A stretch of 64,000 nucleotides of DNA from DASQFQ01 sp963802905 (GTDB taxonomy: Bacteria; Actinomycetota; Thermoleophilia; Solirubrobacterales; Solirubrobacteraceae). Of this stretch, positions 36,401-47,000 are shown one piece after another. A program made the position numbers and the translations under genes. The notes beneath the pieces were generated by a model. The model worked only from the letters and a program-made list of their open reading frames with translations. It did not search any database and had not been told where the DNA came from. The stretch covers positions 115,584 through 179,583 of the forward strand of contig CAWDKH010000023.1 in the NCBI GenBank assembly GCA_963802905.1. The letters are read 5' to 3'. Numbering within the stretch: position 1 is the stretch's first letter; every line of letters begins with the position of its first letter.

Positions 36401-38937
36401 TGGCTCGTGCCGTCACCCGGCGGGTCGAGCGTCCCCAGCTCGGGCGGATCGGTGATCTCGAAATCGACCGGGTCGTCGAAGTCAGCGAAGCACTGAAGCG
36501 CGACGGTCCGGCGGCCGCCGGTGCGCACGTCGACCGGGTCGGGCGTCTCGCAGACCGGCGCGGCCGGCGCCACGACGTCGACCGAGAAGGTCTCCGAGAC
36601 GGTGCCGCCGTGGCCGTCGCTCGCGACGTAGCCGATCGAGTCGGTGCCGATCCAGCCGGGGTCGGAGGTGTAGGTGATGACGCCGTTGGACGCGGTGGCC
36701 GTGCCGTGCTGCGGATCCGGCACGGCGCGGGTGAAGCTCAGGGCGTCGCCGTCCGCGTCCTCGCACCACGTCGTGATCGGGAGCTGCCTGGCGCGGCCCT
36801 GGGCGAGCGCGAGGGGGAAGGCCGAGTTCGGCGTGCAGGCGGGGATCGAGTTGAAGCTCGGGTCGACGGTGATCTGCTGCGTCCGGACCACGCTCTCCCC
36901 ACCCGCGCTCATCGCCTTGTAGCTGAAGCTGTCCGGGCCCGCGGACGTGGGCGCGGTGTAGACGCGGCCCGGATCCGTCGAGTCGCCGGGCGGGCTCAGC
37001 GTGCCGCTCGGCGGCGTGACGATCCGGTAGGTGAGGGTCTCGGCGTCCGGGTCGCTGCAGCTGAGGGTGATGCCCTTCGCCTGGCCCGGGCGGACGGTGA
37101 TCGGCGCCGGCGCCGCGCACGTGGGCGCGTTGCTCGCGACCACGCTGAGGCTGAAGGTCCCGAGCGTCGACTCGAGCCCGCGGTCGTCGCGGGCGACGTA
37201 GGTGAAGCTGTCGGGGCCGAGGTAGTTGGTGGTCGGCGTGTAGGTGAGGGTCGCGGCGGGCCCAGCGGTCACGCTGCCGTGGGAGGTGCCGCTCCGGCGC
37301 TCGAAGACCAGCGGATCGCCGTCGGGGTCGAAGCAGAACGCGCCGAGGTCGAGCACCTTGGCCGTGTTCTTGACCACCCGCTTGGGGGTGAACGGGTTGT
37401 CGTTGCACTGCGGCGCCCGGTTGAAGCTCGCGTCGATCGTGATCGTGACCGGCTGCGGGTCGCTCTGGCCGACGGGGTTCTCGGCGCGCAGCGTGAACGT
37501 GTCCGTCCCGCTCGCGCCCGCGTTGGCGGTGTAGGTGACGGCGCCGTCGCCGTCGAACCCGCCGAGCGTGCCCTTGGACGGCGTCGTGGCCGTGTAGGTC
37601 TGCGTGTCGCCCTGCGGGTTGATGCAAGCGAGCTCGAGCTGGACGGTCTTGCCGGGCCGCACGCTCTTTGCGATCGGGCCCTGGAGGCAGTTGGGAGCTT
37701 CCGGCGGCTGGACGTAGACGGGGAAGCTCGCGCCGGTCGCGCCGCCGTGGCCGTCGGACGCGGTGAAGGGGATCTCGTCGAAGCCGATGTAGTCCGGCTC
37801 AGCGGTGTAGACGACCAGGCCCTGGTCGGTCGCGCTCACACCGTGCTCCGGCGATGCGCCGGCGGCGTAGGTGATCGGGTCGTCGTCGACGTCGGTGCAC
37901 GGGATCGGGAGCTCGCGCGCCCGGTCCGAGTAGACGTACTCGCGGGTGAACGCGCTCGCGTCGCACTCGGGGGCGTGGTTGATCGCCGCGCCGGTGGAGA
38001 CCGCCTGCGTGACGTACGGGCTGACGCCGCTCGAGCTCGTCATGCGGATCGTGTACGAGTCGGCGCCCGAGGCGCCGCTGTCCGCCTCGTAGAAGCGTTC
38101 GGGGTTCGACGTGAGGCCGCTCGGGCTGACCGTGCCCTTGGCCGGCGGCGTGCCGATCTCGTAGCGGGCGGTGCCGGTGTCGTCGTCGGGCCGCGTGCAG
38201 TCGATGCCGAGGAAGCGGCCGGTGCCCGACCGGATCTGCACGGCCGGCGGGGTCGTGCACAACGGCGTGTTGGCGATGTGGATGAGCTGCGAGTACGAGT
38301 CGGCGAGCGCGCCGTCGGAGGCCCGGATCGTGAAGTGGTCGGCGCCGCTGAAGTTGGTGTTCGGCGTGTACTGGACCGCCAGGTCGACGACGGGCCCGAG
38401 GCTGCCGTGGTCCGGGCCCTGGCCGGCGACGGTCGTGTACGTCAGCTCTTGGTCCTGGGCGTCCTGATCGGCGCAGAAGACATTGAGCTCCACCGCCTGA
38501 TTGACCTTCGTATGGACGGCACCGTTCGGCTCGCAGCGGGGCGCGTGGTTCTCGGTGATGATCAGGTTGAAGCCGTACGTCGACGTCGTGGTGGTGCCGT
38601 CGGAGGCGGTGAAGTTGAAGTCGTCCGGCCCGGTGTAGGCGCCGGCGGGAGTGAAGGTCGCCTCGTACGCGTTCGCGCCAGGGTTGAAGACGAAGGTGCC
38701 GAGCGTGCCGTGGTCCGGGCTCGAATGGTTGACCGTCAGCGAGTCGAGATCGGCGTCGGAGCAGTAGACGCGGAGCTTCATCGCCTTGCCCGTCCGCAGG
38801 ACCTGGCTCGCCAGGCCGGCGTCGCACTGCGGAGCCACGTTCGCGGCGGCCGTCGACGGAGAGACGAGCGCGAGCAGGCCGAACAGGAGCGCGACTGCGC
38901 CCAGCGACCAACACCGCCTATCCGTGACCCACTGCAT
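30490..38937 (-). CDS. Giant secreted cadherin/Ig-like repeat protein 2 (28 repeats; two frameshifts)
   Basis: About 2,815 residues if a lost base near 34791 and an extra base near 34082 are corrected. The start is set at 38937 (MQWVTDRR), since it matches MRRVTERR of the paralog; an ATG at 38964 would add nine residues. The signal peptide ends STAAA. There are 28 cadherin-like repeats: 1-14 match repeats 3-16 of paralog 1 one by one in order (for example FDEIPFTASDGHGG with FDEVPYTASDGHGG), and 15-28 are a homogenised array. Then follow a PKD-like domain (FTVDGTAVQTGSARTLSRRF), a Gly/Pro/Ala linker and a basic cap (KKLKLGKKPTVIG) ending VRAVTLR. No wall-anchor motif. Tandem duplication with gene 1 is evident. 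Confidence 0.8.
31195..34890 (-). repeat. Homogenised array, repeats 15-28 of giant protein 2
   Basis: Fourteen copies of an about 264-bp unit, each with the C-x18-C pair and D.DGD motif. This is four more copies than the matching array of paralog 1. Borders approximate. Confidence 0.8.
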
Positions 38938-39090
38938 CCGGTCCCGCAACCCCGATCTATCCATGGCCCAGCTGTAGGGACCCGTCTTGCCCGCGCTCAC
39001 GCGCGATTGCCTGGAAATGGGGTCGGCAACCCAAGCCAGAACCTTGAAGGCGGGACCAGCCGCCGCAGCGATCGTTAGCCTGCGGCCGGG

Positions 39091-40725
39091 ATGGCGTTCT
39101 GCGACCAGTGCGGCCACAAGTTGGAGGACCGCGCACGCTTCTGCCCGAATTGCGGAGCAGCACGAACGTCCACTCCGACGGCAGCACCGCCGGAAGCCCC
39201 GACTCCCGCCCCGGAGCCGCCTGCCGCGCCCGAAGCGCCGCCCACCCCGCAGCCAGAACCCGAGCCGGAACCGGAACCCGAGCCGGAGCCAGAACCCACG
39301 CCGGAACCGGAACCAGCGCCAGAGCGACGCCCCTGGGCGTCCGAGCCCGAGCCCGAGCCCGAGACCGGCCGACGTGGTGCGGCAGGTCGACCGGAGGAAG
39401 GCGAGGGGCTAGGTGGGGCCTCCGGGCGACCTGACGCACCGCGGCGGCCCGGCGCCACACGCGAGCCAGAGCCAGAGCCAGAGCCGAGAGCCCAGAGACC
39501 GGCAAGCCCAAGACCGACAGCCAAGCCCGAAGCCGAGCTCGTCAGCCAACTCGGAGCCCTAGGCCAAACCCCCGCCGCCGTCGCAGCCGGAGTCATCGGC
39601 CTCGGCACATTCGCGGTCGTCTTCATCACCGGCTTCGTGCTCGCCGCCCTGCCAGACGCCTCCCTGATCGGCTTCCTCGGAGCCGACGCCGGCTACGTCG
39701 AAGAGGCGTTCCGGCAGATGGTCCAGCTCGTCCTCGCGGGCTTCGAGAACGACGCGCTGTTCGACGCCTTCCGCAACACCAGCCGGGTCGCCCCCGGGCT
39801 GTTCGCGCTCGTCCCCACCCTCACCGCGCTCTACCTCGCCCGCGCCCAGCTCGGCCGCCTCCAGGGCTCGAGCCTCGGCGTCCGGCTCGGCGTCGCCGCC
39901 GGCGGCGCCTTCCTGTTCGCCCTGCTGATGATCATCCCCGCGCTGCTGACCGGCGACCTCAACGCCGCCGTCGGCCAGGCGTTCGGCTACGGGCTCCTGT
40001 GGGGCCTGATCGGTGCCCTCACTGGCACCCTGCTCGCCGCGCCGCCGACCGGCGCCGGCGAGCGCGTCCCCGCCCGCGGCCGCACGTTCGCCAACGCCGC
40101 CCTCACCACGCTGCGCCCGCTCGGCCTCGCCCTGCTCGTCACCACCGCCCTCGGCACGGCGATCTGGATCGTCAACGTCGCCACCGACGGCGACACGCGC
40201 GGCAGCCGCTCGCTGCCGATCGCGCTCGTCGACACCGCGCTGTACGCGGTCGACCACGGCGTCCACACGCTCGAGCTCGGCACGCTCTCCGCCTTCGAGC
40301 GCCGCGAGCTCCAGCCGTCGGTGCTGGCGCTCCCGCTCCCCGCCGAGGATCCCGAGGAGGTCGCGGCGGGCACCGACACGTTCCGCCTCTTCGCCTACCG
40401 CGACGGCGTCAGCGCGGTCGTCTTCCTGCTGATGCTGATCGTCCTGATCGGCATCCCGCTCGCCGCGGCGCTCTACGCCGGCTTCCTCGTCGCCCGCGAG
40501 CACGCCGCCGGCTCGCCCGTGCTCGGCGCCGCCTGGGGCGCGCTCGTCGGCCCGGTGTGGGCGATCGTGCTCGCTGTCCTCAACGGCGTGCTCCAGGACA
40601 CGCTGTTCGGCCACGCCCAGGGCGAGAGCGTGTTCGGGATCGTGCTGGTGTTCGGCGCCCTGATCGGCGCGGCCGGCGGCTTCCTCGCCGCGCGGGCGAG
40701 CGCTACGCCGCCCGCAGACGCCTGA
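39091..40725 (+). CDS. Zinc-ribbon multi-span membrane protein with Pro-Glu linker
   Basis: 544 residues. The N-terminus is a zinc ribbon, CDQCGHKLEDRARFCPNCG (Cys 4, 7, 19, 22). Then follow about 140 residues rich in Pro, Glu and Ala with a long PE repeat (for example PEPEPEPEPEPEPEPTPE), a stiff acidic linker. From about residue 165 come six to eight membrane helices (for example VIGLGTFAVVFITGFVLAAL, LFALLMIIPALLTG, LGLALLVTTALGTAIWIV, VVFLLMLIVLIGIPLAAALY, PVWAIVLAVLNGVL, FGIVLVFGALIGAAGGFLAA). The ribbon should be cytoplasmic. Function unknown. The end overlaps the next convergent gene by 23 bp. Confidence 0.72.
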   Translation: MAFCDQCGHKLEDRARFCPNCGAARTSTPTAAPPEAPTPAPEPPAAPEAPPTPQPEPEPEPEPEPEPEPTPEPEPAPERRPWASEPEPEPETGRRGAAGRPEEGEGLGGASGRPDAPRRPGATREPEPEPEPRAQRPASPRPTAKPEAELVSQLGALGQTPAAVAAGVIGLGTFAVVFITGFVLAALPDASLIGFLGADAGYVEEAFRQMVQLVLAGFENDALFDAFRNTSRVAPGLFALVPTLTALYLARAQLGRLQGSSLGVRLGVAAGGAFLFALLMIIPALLTGDLNAAVGQAFGYGLLWGLIGALTGTLLAAPPTGAGERVPARGRTFANAALTTLRPLGLALLVTTALGTAIWIVNVATDGDTRGSRSLPIALVDTALYAVDHGVHTLELGTLSAFERRELQPSVLALPLPAEDPEEVAAGTDTFRLFAYRDGVSAVVFLLMLIVLIGIPLAAALYAGFLVAREHAAGSPVLGAAWGALVGPVWAIVLAVLNGVLQDTLFGHAQGESVFGIVLVFGALIGAAGGFLAARASATPPADA

Positions 40726-41380
40726 CGCCGAAGCCGACGAGCCCGCCGAGCGCGAGCCCGAGCACGATCGCCATCCCGAGCTCGCCCGAGCCGCCGTCGC
40801 CCCCGTCACCGCCGCCGAGTCCCGCCGTCTGCCCGGGGTCCGCCGTCTTCGCCGCCTCCGGGGTCTTGGTCGGCGTCGGCTCGGCGATGATCTGGCCCGT
40901 CACCTGGAGGTCGAGCAGCGTGTCGAACTGGTCCGCCTGGGGGTTGTCGCCCAGATCGTCGGCGCCGACCGAGATGTAGTACGTGCCGGGCTCGGAGTAG
41001 ATGCGCTCCGTCGTGCCGCCGTTCGCCTCCCCCACCGCCTTGCCCTCGACGCGCAGCGAGGCGCTGCGGTCGCTCTGCCCGTACGGCTCGGTCTGCTCGC
41101 CGTCGAAGACGTCCTTCTCACGCAGCGGGTTGTAGAGCGCGAGCTTCATGAAGTAGCTCGAGTCGGTACGGCCCGAGACCGTCAGCCCGGCGGTGAGCTT
41201 CTGGCCCGGCTTGAGGCTGACCGCGTAGAAGAGCTGCTCGCCGCCGCGCAGCGTGTCCTTGTAGCGGCCCGGGGCGAGCACCGGCGCGTCATTGAACGAG
41301 CCGCCGCCGGCGATCGGGGACTGCGCGGAGGCGGGCGCCGCCAGCACGAGCAGCGCGATCAGGGCGAGCAGCAGCCTCAC
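40703..41380 (-). CDS. Secreted, C-terminally anchored partner of the vWA protein
   Basis: 225 residues. A signal peptide (1-19, ends ASA) precedes a beta-sandwich domain with APGRYKDTLRGGEQLFYAVS and LKPGQKLTAGLTVSGRTD, then an Ala/Gly/Thr linker and one membrane helix (LGMAIVLGLALGGLVGFGV) with a short RRLRAA tail. The domain pattern matches the second half of the vWA protein (GAGQYVTTVPANTPAWYSFK), so the two are probably related and act together at the cell surface. It starts 4 bp inside the vWA gene end (ATGA). Confidence 0.68.
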   Translation of the reverse strand: MRLLLALIALLVLAAPASAQSPIAGGGSFNDAPVLAPGRYKDTLRGGEQLFYAVSLKPGQKLTAGLTVSGRTDSSYFMKLALYNPLREKDVFDGEQTEPYGQSDRSASLRVEGKAVGEANGGTTERIYSEPGTYYISVGADDLGDNPQADQFDTLLDLQVTGQIIAEPTPTKTPEAAKTADPGQTAGLGGGDGGDGGSGELGMAIVLGLALGGLVGFGVRRLRAA

Positions 41381-42636
41381 GCCGGCCGCCTCCGCCGCAC
41401 GCCGGCCAGCGCGCTGCCGCCGACCAGGCCGACCGCGATCCCGCCGATGGCGCCCGCGAGCAGCACGATGTCGCTGGGCCCGTCGTCATCGCCACCGCCG
41501 CCCGACGACGACACCGGCGGATCCGACGCGGTCTTCGGCGATGCGAGCACCTTGCCCGTGACCCGCACCGCAAGCTCGACCGGATAGGGCCCGCTCTGCC
41601 CCGGGGTCGGGTCGGCCTCGAGCTTGTAGAAGAGGCGCCCGATCGGCGGATCGCGCAGATCGTCCTCCCCCACGTCGTCCTGGACGATCGCGGTCAGGAC
41701 GTCGTCGCCATTGGTCGCCGCGTCGCTGTCCATGAACTCGAGGCTCTCGTCCTGGAGCTCGGTCTTGAAGATCGAGGGGATGCCCGCGTCGGAGTTCGGC
41801 AGCGTCGCGCTGATCGCGATCGACTGGCCGGCGCCGATCTTGAACGAGTACCACGCCGGCGTATTGGCCGGCACCGTCGTGACGTACTGGCCCGCGCCGT
41901 AGAGCTTCGCCGCTGCCGGCTCCGGCACGCCCACGAGCTCTTTGCCCTGCGTGACGTAGGGCCGCAGCGCCCGCGCCGTCAGCGAGCGCAGCTGCCCGCC
42001 GAGCTCCTTGGCGTTGTCGGCGTCGACGTAGCGGCCGCCGCCCGCGTCGGCGATGCACTGCAGCTGCTTGCGCGCGCTCGACGCGACCTGGAAGCCGACG
42101 GCCTGGATCTTCAGCGCCACCCCGCCCTTGGCCAGGTCTCGCGCGACGCCGCACGGCGCCGGCGGCGCGCAGTTGTCGCCGCCGTCGGAGACGAGCACGA
42201 CCGTCTTCTGCTTCGCGGTGCCGAGGTCCTGCGCCGCGCCTTGCAGCGAGCGCCCGATCGGCGTGAAGCCCTTCGGGGTGATCGCGTCGATCGCGCTCTT
42301 GAGCCCGGGACGGTCGAGCGGCGCGACCGGCGAGACGAGCTTGGTGTCCGCGCAGCCCGCCGCCTTGCCCGTCCCGCTGACCTCCGAGCCGTAGATCCGC
42401 AGCCCGACCTTGGCGTCGTCGGGCAGCTCGTCGACCAGCGTGTTGAGCGCCGCCTTGGCCGCCGCCATCTTCGGCTGGCCCGACCCGTCGTCGGCCTTCA
42501 TCGACTTCGACGCGTCGACGACGAGGATCACCGCCGCGTCCTTGTCAGGCGCAGGCTGGCTCTGGGCAGGGGCGCTCGCGGGCACGAACAACAGAGCGAG
42601 CATCCCCAGGCTCGCGGCGAGACGACACCGGCGCAT
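41377..42636 (-). CDS. Secreted vWA-domain protein, C-terminally anchored
   Basis: 419 residues. Signal peptide 1-25. A von Willebrand A domain follows with a complete metal site: VVDASKSMKADD (Asp41, Ser43, Ser45), a Thr in PKGFTPIGRS, and Asp in VLVSDGGDNC. Two or three Cys pairs stabilise it (AAGCADTK, NCAPPAPCG). After residue 240 a beta-sandwich domain is seen (KLYGAGQYVTTVPANTPAW, FKIGAGQSIAISATLP), then a Ser/Gly/Asp linker, one membrane helix (IVLLAGAIGGIAVGLVGG) and RRRRPA. vWA domains bind a protein ligand through a metal ion; the ligand is unknown. Co-transcribed with the preceding partner gene. Confidence 0.85.
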   Translation of the reverse strand: MRRCRLAASLGMLALLFVPASAPAQSQPAPDKDAAVILVVDASKSMKADDGSGQPKMAAAKAALNTLVDELPDDAKVGLRIYGSEVSGTGKAAGCADTKLVSPVAPLDRPGLKSAIDAITPKGFTPIGRSLQGAAQDLGTAKQKTVVLVSDGGDNCAPPAPCGVARDLAKGGVALKIQAVGFQVASSARKQLQCIADAGGGRYVDADNAKELGGQLRSLTARALRPYVTQGKELVGVPEPAAAKLYGAGQYVTTVPANTPAWYSFKIGAGQSIAISATLPNSDAGIPSIFKTELQDESLEFMDSDAATNGDDVLTAIVQDDVGEDDLRDPPIGRLFYKLEADPTPGQSGPYPVELAVRVTGKVLASPKTASDPPVSSSGGGGDDDGPSDIVLLAGAIGGIAVGLVGGSALAGVRRRRPA

Positions 42637-42678
42637 CCGCAGGCGAGGGTACCCCAGGCGCGGGACAACCCAACCCGG

Positions 42679-44031
42679 CTACGCGATCGCGGGCGCCTCC
42701 GGCAGATCCGCCAGCGCGGCCTGGAGCTCCTGCTCGGAGAACTCCGGATCCTCGAGCTCACCGGCCAGGTACGCGTCGTAGGCGGCGAGGTCGAAGTTGC
42801 CGTGGCCGCAGAGGCCGAACAGGATCGTCCGCTCCTCCCCCGCCTCGCGCGCCGCGTCGGCCTCCTCGATCACCGCGCGGATCGCGTGCGCCGGCTCGGG
42901 CGCAGGGATGATCCCCTCCGTCCGCGCGAACCGCACGGCCGCCTCGAACGTCTCGTTCTGCTTGTACGCGCGCGCCTCGATCCGGCCGGCCTTCACCAGC
43001 CCGCAGACCATCGGCGCGTCGCCGTGGTAGCGCAGGCCGCCGGCGTGCACGGGCGGCGGGACGAAGCCGTGGCCGAGCGTGTACATCGGCATCAGCGGCG
43101 TCATCCCGACGGTGTCGCCGTAGTCGTAGCCGTAGACGCCGCGGGTCAGCGTCGGGCACGCCGCCGGCTCGGCGGCGATGATCTTCGCCTCGCTGCCGGC
43201 GCGCAGGAACGGGAAGACGAGCCCGCCGAAGTTCGAGCCGCCACCGACGCAGCCGATGACCACGTCCGGCACCGCCTCGGCCATCTCGAGCTGCGCGATC
43301 GCCTCCTGGCCGATCACGGTCTGGTGCAGCAGCACGTGGTTCAGCACCGAGCCCAGCGAGTAGTTGCACTCCGGGTCCTGGGCGGCGACCTCGACCGCCT
43401 CGGAGATCGCGATCCCCAGCGAGCCGGTCGGGTGCGAGGCCTGCGAGCGGCCCGCCTCGGTGCGGTCGGAGGGCGAGCGGTGCACGGTCGCGCCCCACGT
43501 CTGCATCATCGAGCGCCGGTAGGGCTTCTGGTCGTAGCTCGAGCCGACCATGAAGACCTCGCACTCGAGCCCGAACAGCGTGCAGGCGAACGCGAGCGCC
43601 GAGCCCCACTGGCCCGCCCCGGTCTCGGTCGAGAGCCGCTTGATGCCGGCCTGGGCGTTCTCGTAGGCCTGCGGGACGGCCGTGTTGGGCTTGTGCGAGC
43701 CCGCCGGCGAGACGCCCTCGTACTTGTAGAAGATGCGCGCCGGGGTGTCGAGCGCCTGCTCGAGGCGGCGGGCGCGATACAGCGGCGTCGGGCGCCACAT
43801 CCGGTACGCGTCGCGGACCGGGTCCGGGATCGGGATCTCGGGTTCCATCGAGACCTCTTGGCCGATCAGGCCCATCGGGAAGATCGGCGTCAGGTCGTCG
43901 GGGCCGGCGGGCTCGCCGGTGCGCGGGCTCAGCGGCGGCAGCGGCTCGCCGGGAAGGTCCGGCGCGAGGTTGACCCAGTGGGTCGGGATCGCGTCCTCGG
44001 AGAGCAGGTACTTCGTCGTCGGCGGCGTCAT
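42679..44031 (-). CDS. TrpB-like PLP enzyme (TrpB2 type)
   Basis: 450 residues. It is the longer TrpB2 form (TIGR01415-like) that makes tryptophan from indole and serine, or salvages indole without TrpA. Seen: RPTPLYRARRLEQAL, the PLP lysine in GVSPAGSHKPNTAVPQAYEN, TETGAGQWGSALAFACTLFG, VGGGSNFGGLVFPFL and the terminal FGLCGHGNFDL. No trpA or other trp gene is near. It follows dnaE by 10 bp and is likely co-transcribed with it, an odd pairing. Start at ATG 44031. Confidence 0.9.
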   Translation of the reverse strand: MTPPTTKYLLSEDAIPTHWVNLAPDLPGEPLPPLSPRTGEPAGPDDLTPIFPMGLIGQEVSMEPEIPIPDPVRDAYRMWRPTPLYRARRLEQALDTPARIFYKYEGVSPAGSHKPNTAVPQAYENAQAGIKRLSTETGAGQWGSALAFACTLFGLECEVFMVGSSYDQKPYRRSMMQTWGATVHRSPSDRTEAGRSQASHPTGSLGIAISEAVEVAAQDPECNYSLGSVLNHVLLHQTVIGQEAIAQLEMAEAVPDVVIGCVGGGSNFGGLVFPFLRAGSEAKIIAAEPAACPTLTRGVYGYDYGDTVGMTPLMPMYTLGHGFVPPPVHAGGLRYHGDAPMVCGLVKAGRIEARAYKQNETFEAAVRFARTEGIIPAPEPAHAIRAVIEEADAAREAGEERTILFGLCGHGNFDLAAYDAYLAGELEDPEFSEQELQAALADLPEAPAIA

Positions 44032-44041
44032 GCCGCCGACT

Positions 44042-47000
44042 CTAAGCCAGGGCGAGTGGGCGCGCAGGCGCAAGGAGGCGGTCGAGCTCCGCCTTCAGCG
44101 ACGCGTTGCGCGCCACGCGGTAGCCCGGGCCGAGCTTCAGCAGCCGCGGGCCGTTGCTCGTGTGCACCTCGAGCACGAGCTCGGACTCGCCGGGGAAGTC
44201 TTCGAGGATCCGCTTGAGGTCGTCGATCACCGTCGGCGGCAGGCGCTCGCCGTCGACCACGTAGCGCAGCGGCTTCGGCGGCTCGGCGGCCTTCACGGCC
44301 TGCTCGCGGGCCTTCTCGATCTCCGCCTCGGACGGATCGAATCCCTCGACGCTCTGCACGAGGACGCAGACCTTGCCGCCCTCCTTGTGGTCGATGCGGC
44401 CCTTGACGAGCACGATCTCGTCGACCTGCAGCGCCGCCTCGGCGGTCGCGAGCGTCTTCTCGAACACCATCAGCTCGACGGCGCCCTCGAGGTCGTCGAG
44501 GGTGGCGAACATCAGCATCGACCCCGAGCGCGCGCGGATCTTCTTGGCCGCCGTGATCATGCCGCCGATCGTCACGAACTCGTCGTCCTTGCGGTCCATC
44601 ACCTCGGCGCAGGCGCAGTCGGCCTTGGCCTGCAGCGCCTCGCGCACCCGCTTGAGCGGGTGGTCGGAGATGAACAGGCCGATCGACTCCTTCTCGATCG
44701 CCAGCAGCTCCGGGCGCTCGAACTCGTGCGACGGGATCGGCGGGTGGGACGCCGCGAACGGCGACGCGCCGCCGTCCGCCGGGCCGAGGTCGAAGATCGA
44801 GCCCTGGCCGATCTGGGCGTCGAGCTGGGCCTTGGAGCCCGCGCCCTGCGCGGCCTCCAGCACGTCGAGCATCCCGCGGCGCGTGGCGCCGGTGGAGCCG
44901 AAGGCGCCGCACTTGATCAGTGCCTCGATCGCCTTCTTGTTGACCGTGCGGCAGTCGACGCGCTCGCAGAAGTCCCAGAGGCTCGAGAATGGGCCGCCGT
45001 CCTCGCGGGCGCGCTTCATCGCCTCAACAGCGGCGTAGCCGACGCCCTTCACGGCGTCGAGGCCGAAGCGGATGTTGCCCTCGACGACCATGAACTCGTG
45101 GTCGGAGAGGTTGACGTCGGGCGGGAGGATCTCGATCCCCATCTCCTCGCAGCGGGCGACGAAGAACGGGACCTTGTCCTTGGTCGACATCACGGAGGAG
45201 ATCAGCGCCGCCATGTACTCGGCCGGGTGGTTGGCCTTCAGCCACGCCGTGCGGTAGGCGATCAGCGCGTAACACGCAGCGTGGGAACGGTTGAACGAGT
45301 AGTCGGCCGAGCGCTCGTTGGTCGTCCACAGCTGCTCGATCACGGCCTCTGACGTGCCCGACTCGCGGCAGCCCACCACGAACTCGGGCTTGAGCTCCGC
45401 CATCGCCTCGCGGTTCTTCTTGCCGATCGCCTTGCGCAGGTCGTCCGCGCGCGGGCCGGAGAAGCCGGCGATCGACTTGGCGATCTGCATCGACTGCTCC
45501 TGGTACAGGATCACGCCCTTGGTCGCCTCGACGATCGGGCGCAGGCGGTCGTCGATGTAGTTGATCGAGTCGGGGTTGCGCTTGCCGCGGGCGTAGGTCG
45601 GGATCTGGTCCATGGCGCCCGGGCGGTAGAGCGCGTTGAGCGCGACGAGGTCCTCGAACTCGGTCGGCTGGACCTTCTTGAGCGCCTCGCGCATGCCCTC
45701 GGACTCGAACTGGAACACGCCGACCGCGTCGCCGCGGGCCATCATCTCGTAGGTCTTCTCGTCGTCCAGCGGCAGCGCCGCCATGTCGATGCGGCTGCCG
45801 GACGAGCGCTCGATGATGGTCAGCGCGTCCTCGATCACGTCGAGGTTGCGCAGGCCGAGGAAGTCCATCTTCAGCAGGCCGATCTCCTCGATCGGCTTCA
45901 TCGAGTACTGGGTGACCGTGCGGTAGATCTTCGCGCCGTCCTCCCCCACGCCGGCGTCGGCGAGCTGGAGCGGGACGATGTCGGTCAGCGGGCGGTCGGA
46001 GATGACGACCGCGGCCGCGTGGATCGAGGCGTTGCGGACGATCCCCTCGAGGCCCTTGGCGACATCGACGATCTGCTGGGCCGTCGGGTCCTTCGCGACC
46101 TCGGCGGCGAGCTCGGCGCCCGGCTGCAGGCAGTCCTCGAAGCTCGGCGGGCGGCCCATGATCGGGTCGGGGATGAGCTTGGCGAGGCGGTCGCCGACGC
46201 CGTAGTCGTGGCCGAGGACGCGGGCGGCGTCGCGCGTGGCGGCGCGCGGGAACATGCGGCCGAAGGTGATGATCTGCGCGACGCGCTCGTCGCCGTACTT
46301 CTCGGTCACGTAGCGGATCACGCGCTCGCGGCCGCGGACGGAGAAGTCGATGTCGATGTCCGGCATCGACACTCGCTCGGCGTTGAGGAAGCGCTCGAAC
46401 AGCAGGTCGTAGCGGAGCGGGTCGACGTCCGTGATCTCCAGCGTGTAGGAGACGATCGAGCCGGCAGCGGAGCCACGGCCGGGGCCGACCGCGATGCCGT
46501 TCGCCTTGGCGTAGGCGACGAAGTCCCAGACGATCAGGAAGTACGCGTTGAAGCCCATGTTGCCGATGACGGCGAGCTCCATGTCGGCGCGCTCGCGCGC
46601 CGCGGCGGGGATCGGGTCGCCGTAGCGCTTGCGCAGGCCGGCGTCGACGAGGGTGCGGAGGTAGTCCTCCTCCGACTGGCCGTCGGGGCAGTCGAAGCGC
46701 GGGATCAGCTGCTGCTTGAGCGCGATCGTGGTGTTGCAGCGCTCGGCGATCTCGAGCGTGCTGGCAACCGCCTCCGGCATGTCGCTGAAGGACTCCGCCA
46801 TCTCCTCCGAGCTCTTCAAATAGAACTCGTTGGTGTCGAAGCTCATCTTCGGCTGGGCGAGCGTCGACTTCGTCTGCACGCACAGCAGCGCGGCGTGGTG
46901 GTGGTAGTCCTCCTTGCGGAGGTAGTGGACGTCGGCGGTGGCGACGAGCGGGACGCCCATCTCCGTGGCGAACTTCGCGATCTGCTCGTTGACCTGCTCC

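Noticed and set aside
39240..39360. Low-complexity GAGCC/GAACC tract as a regulatory repeat
   Set aside because: It encodes the Pro-Glu linker of the zinc-ribbon protein in frame.
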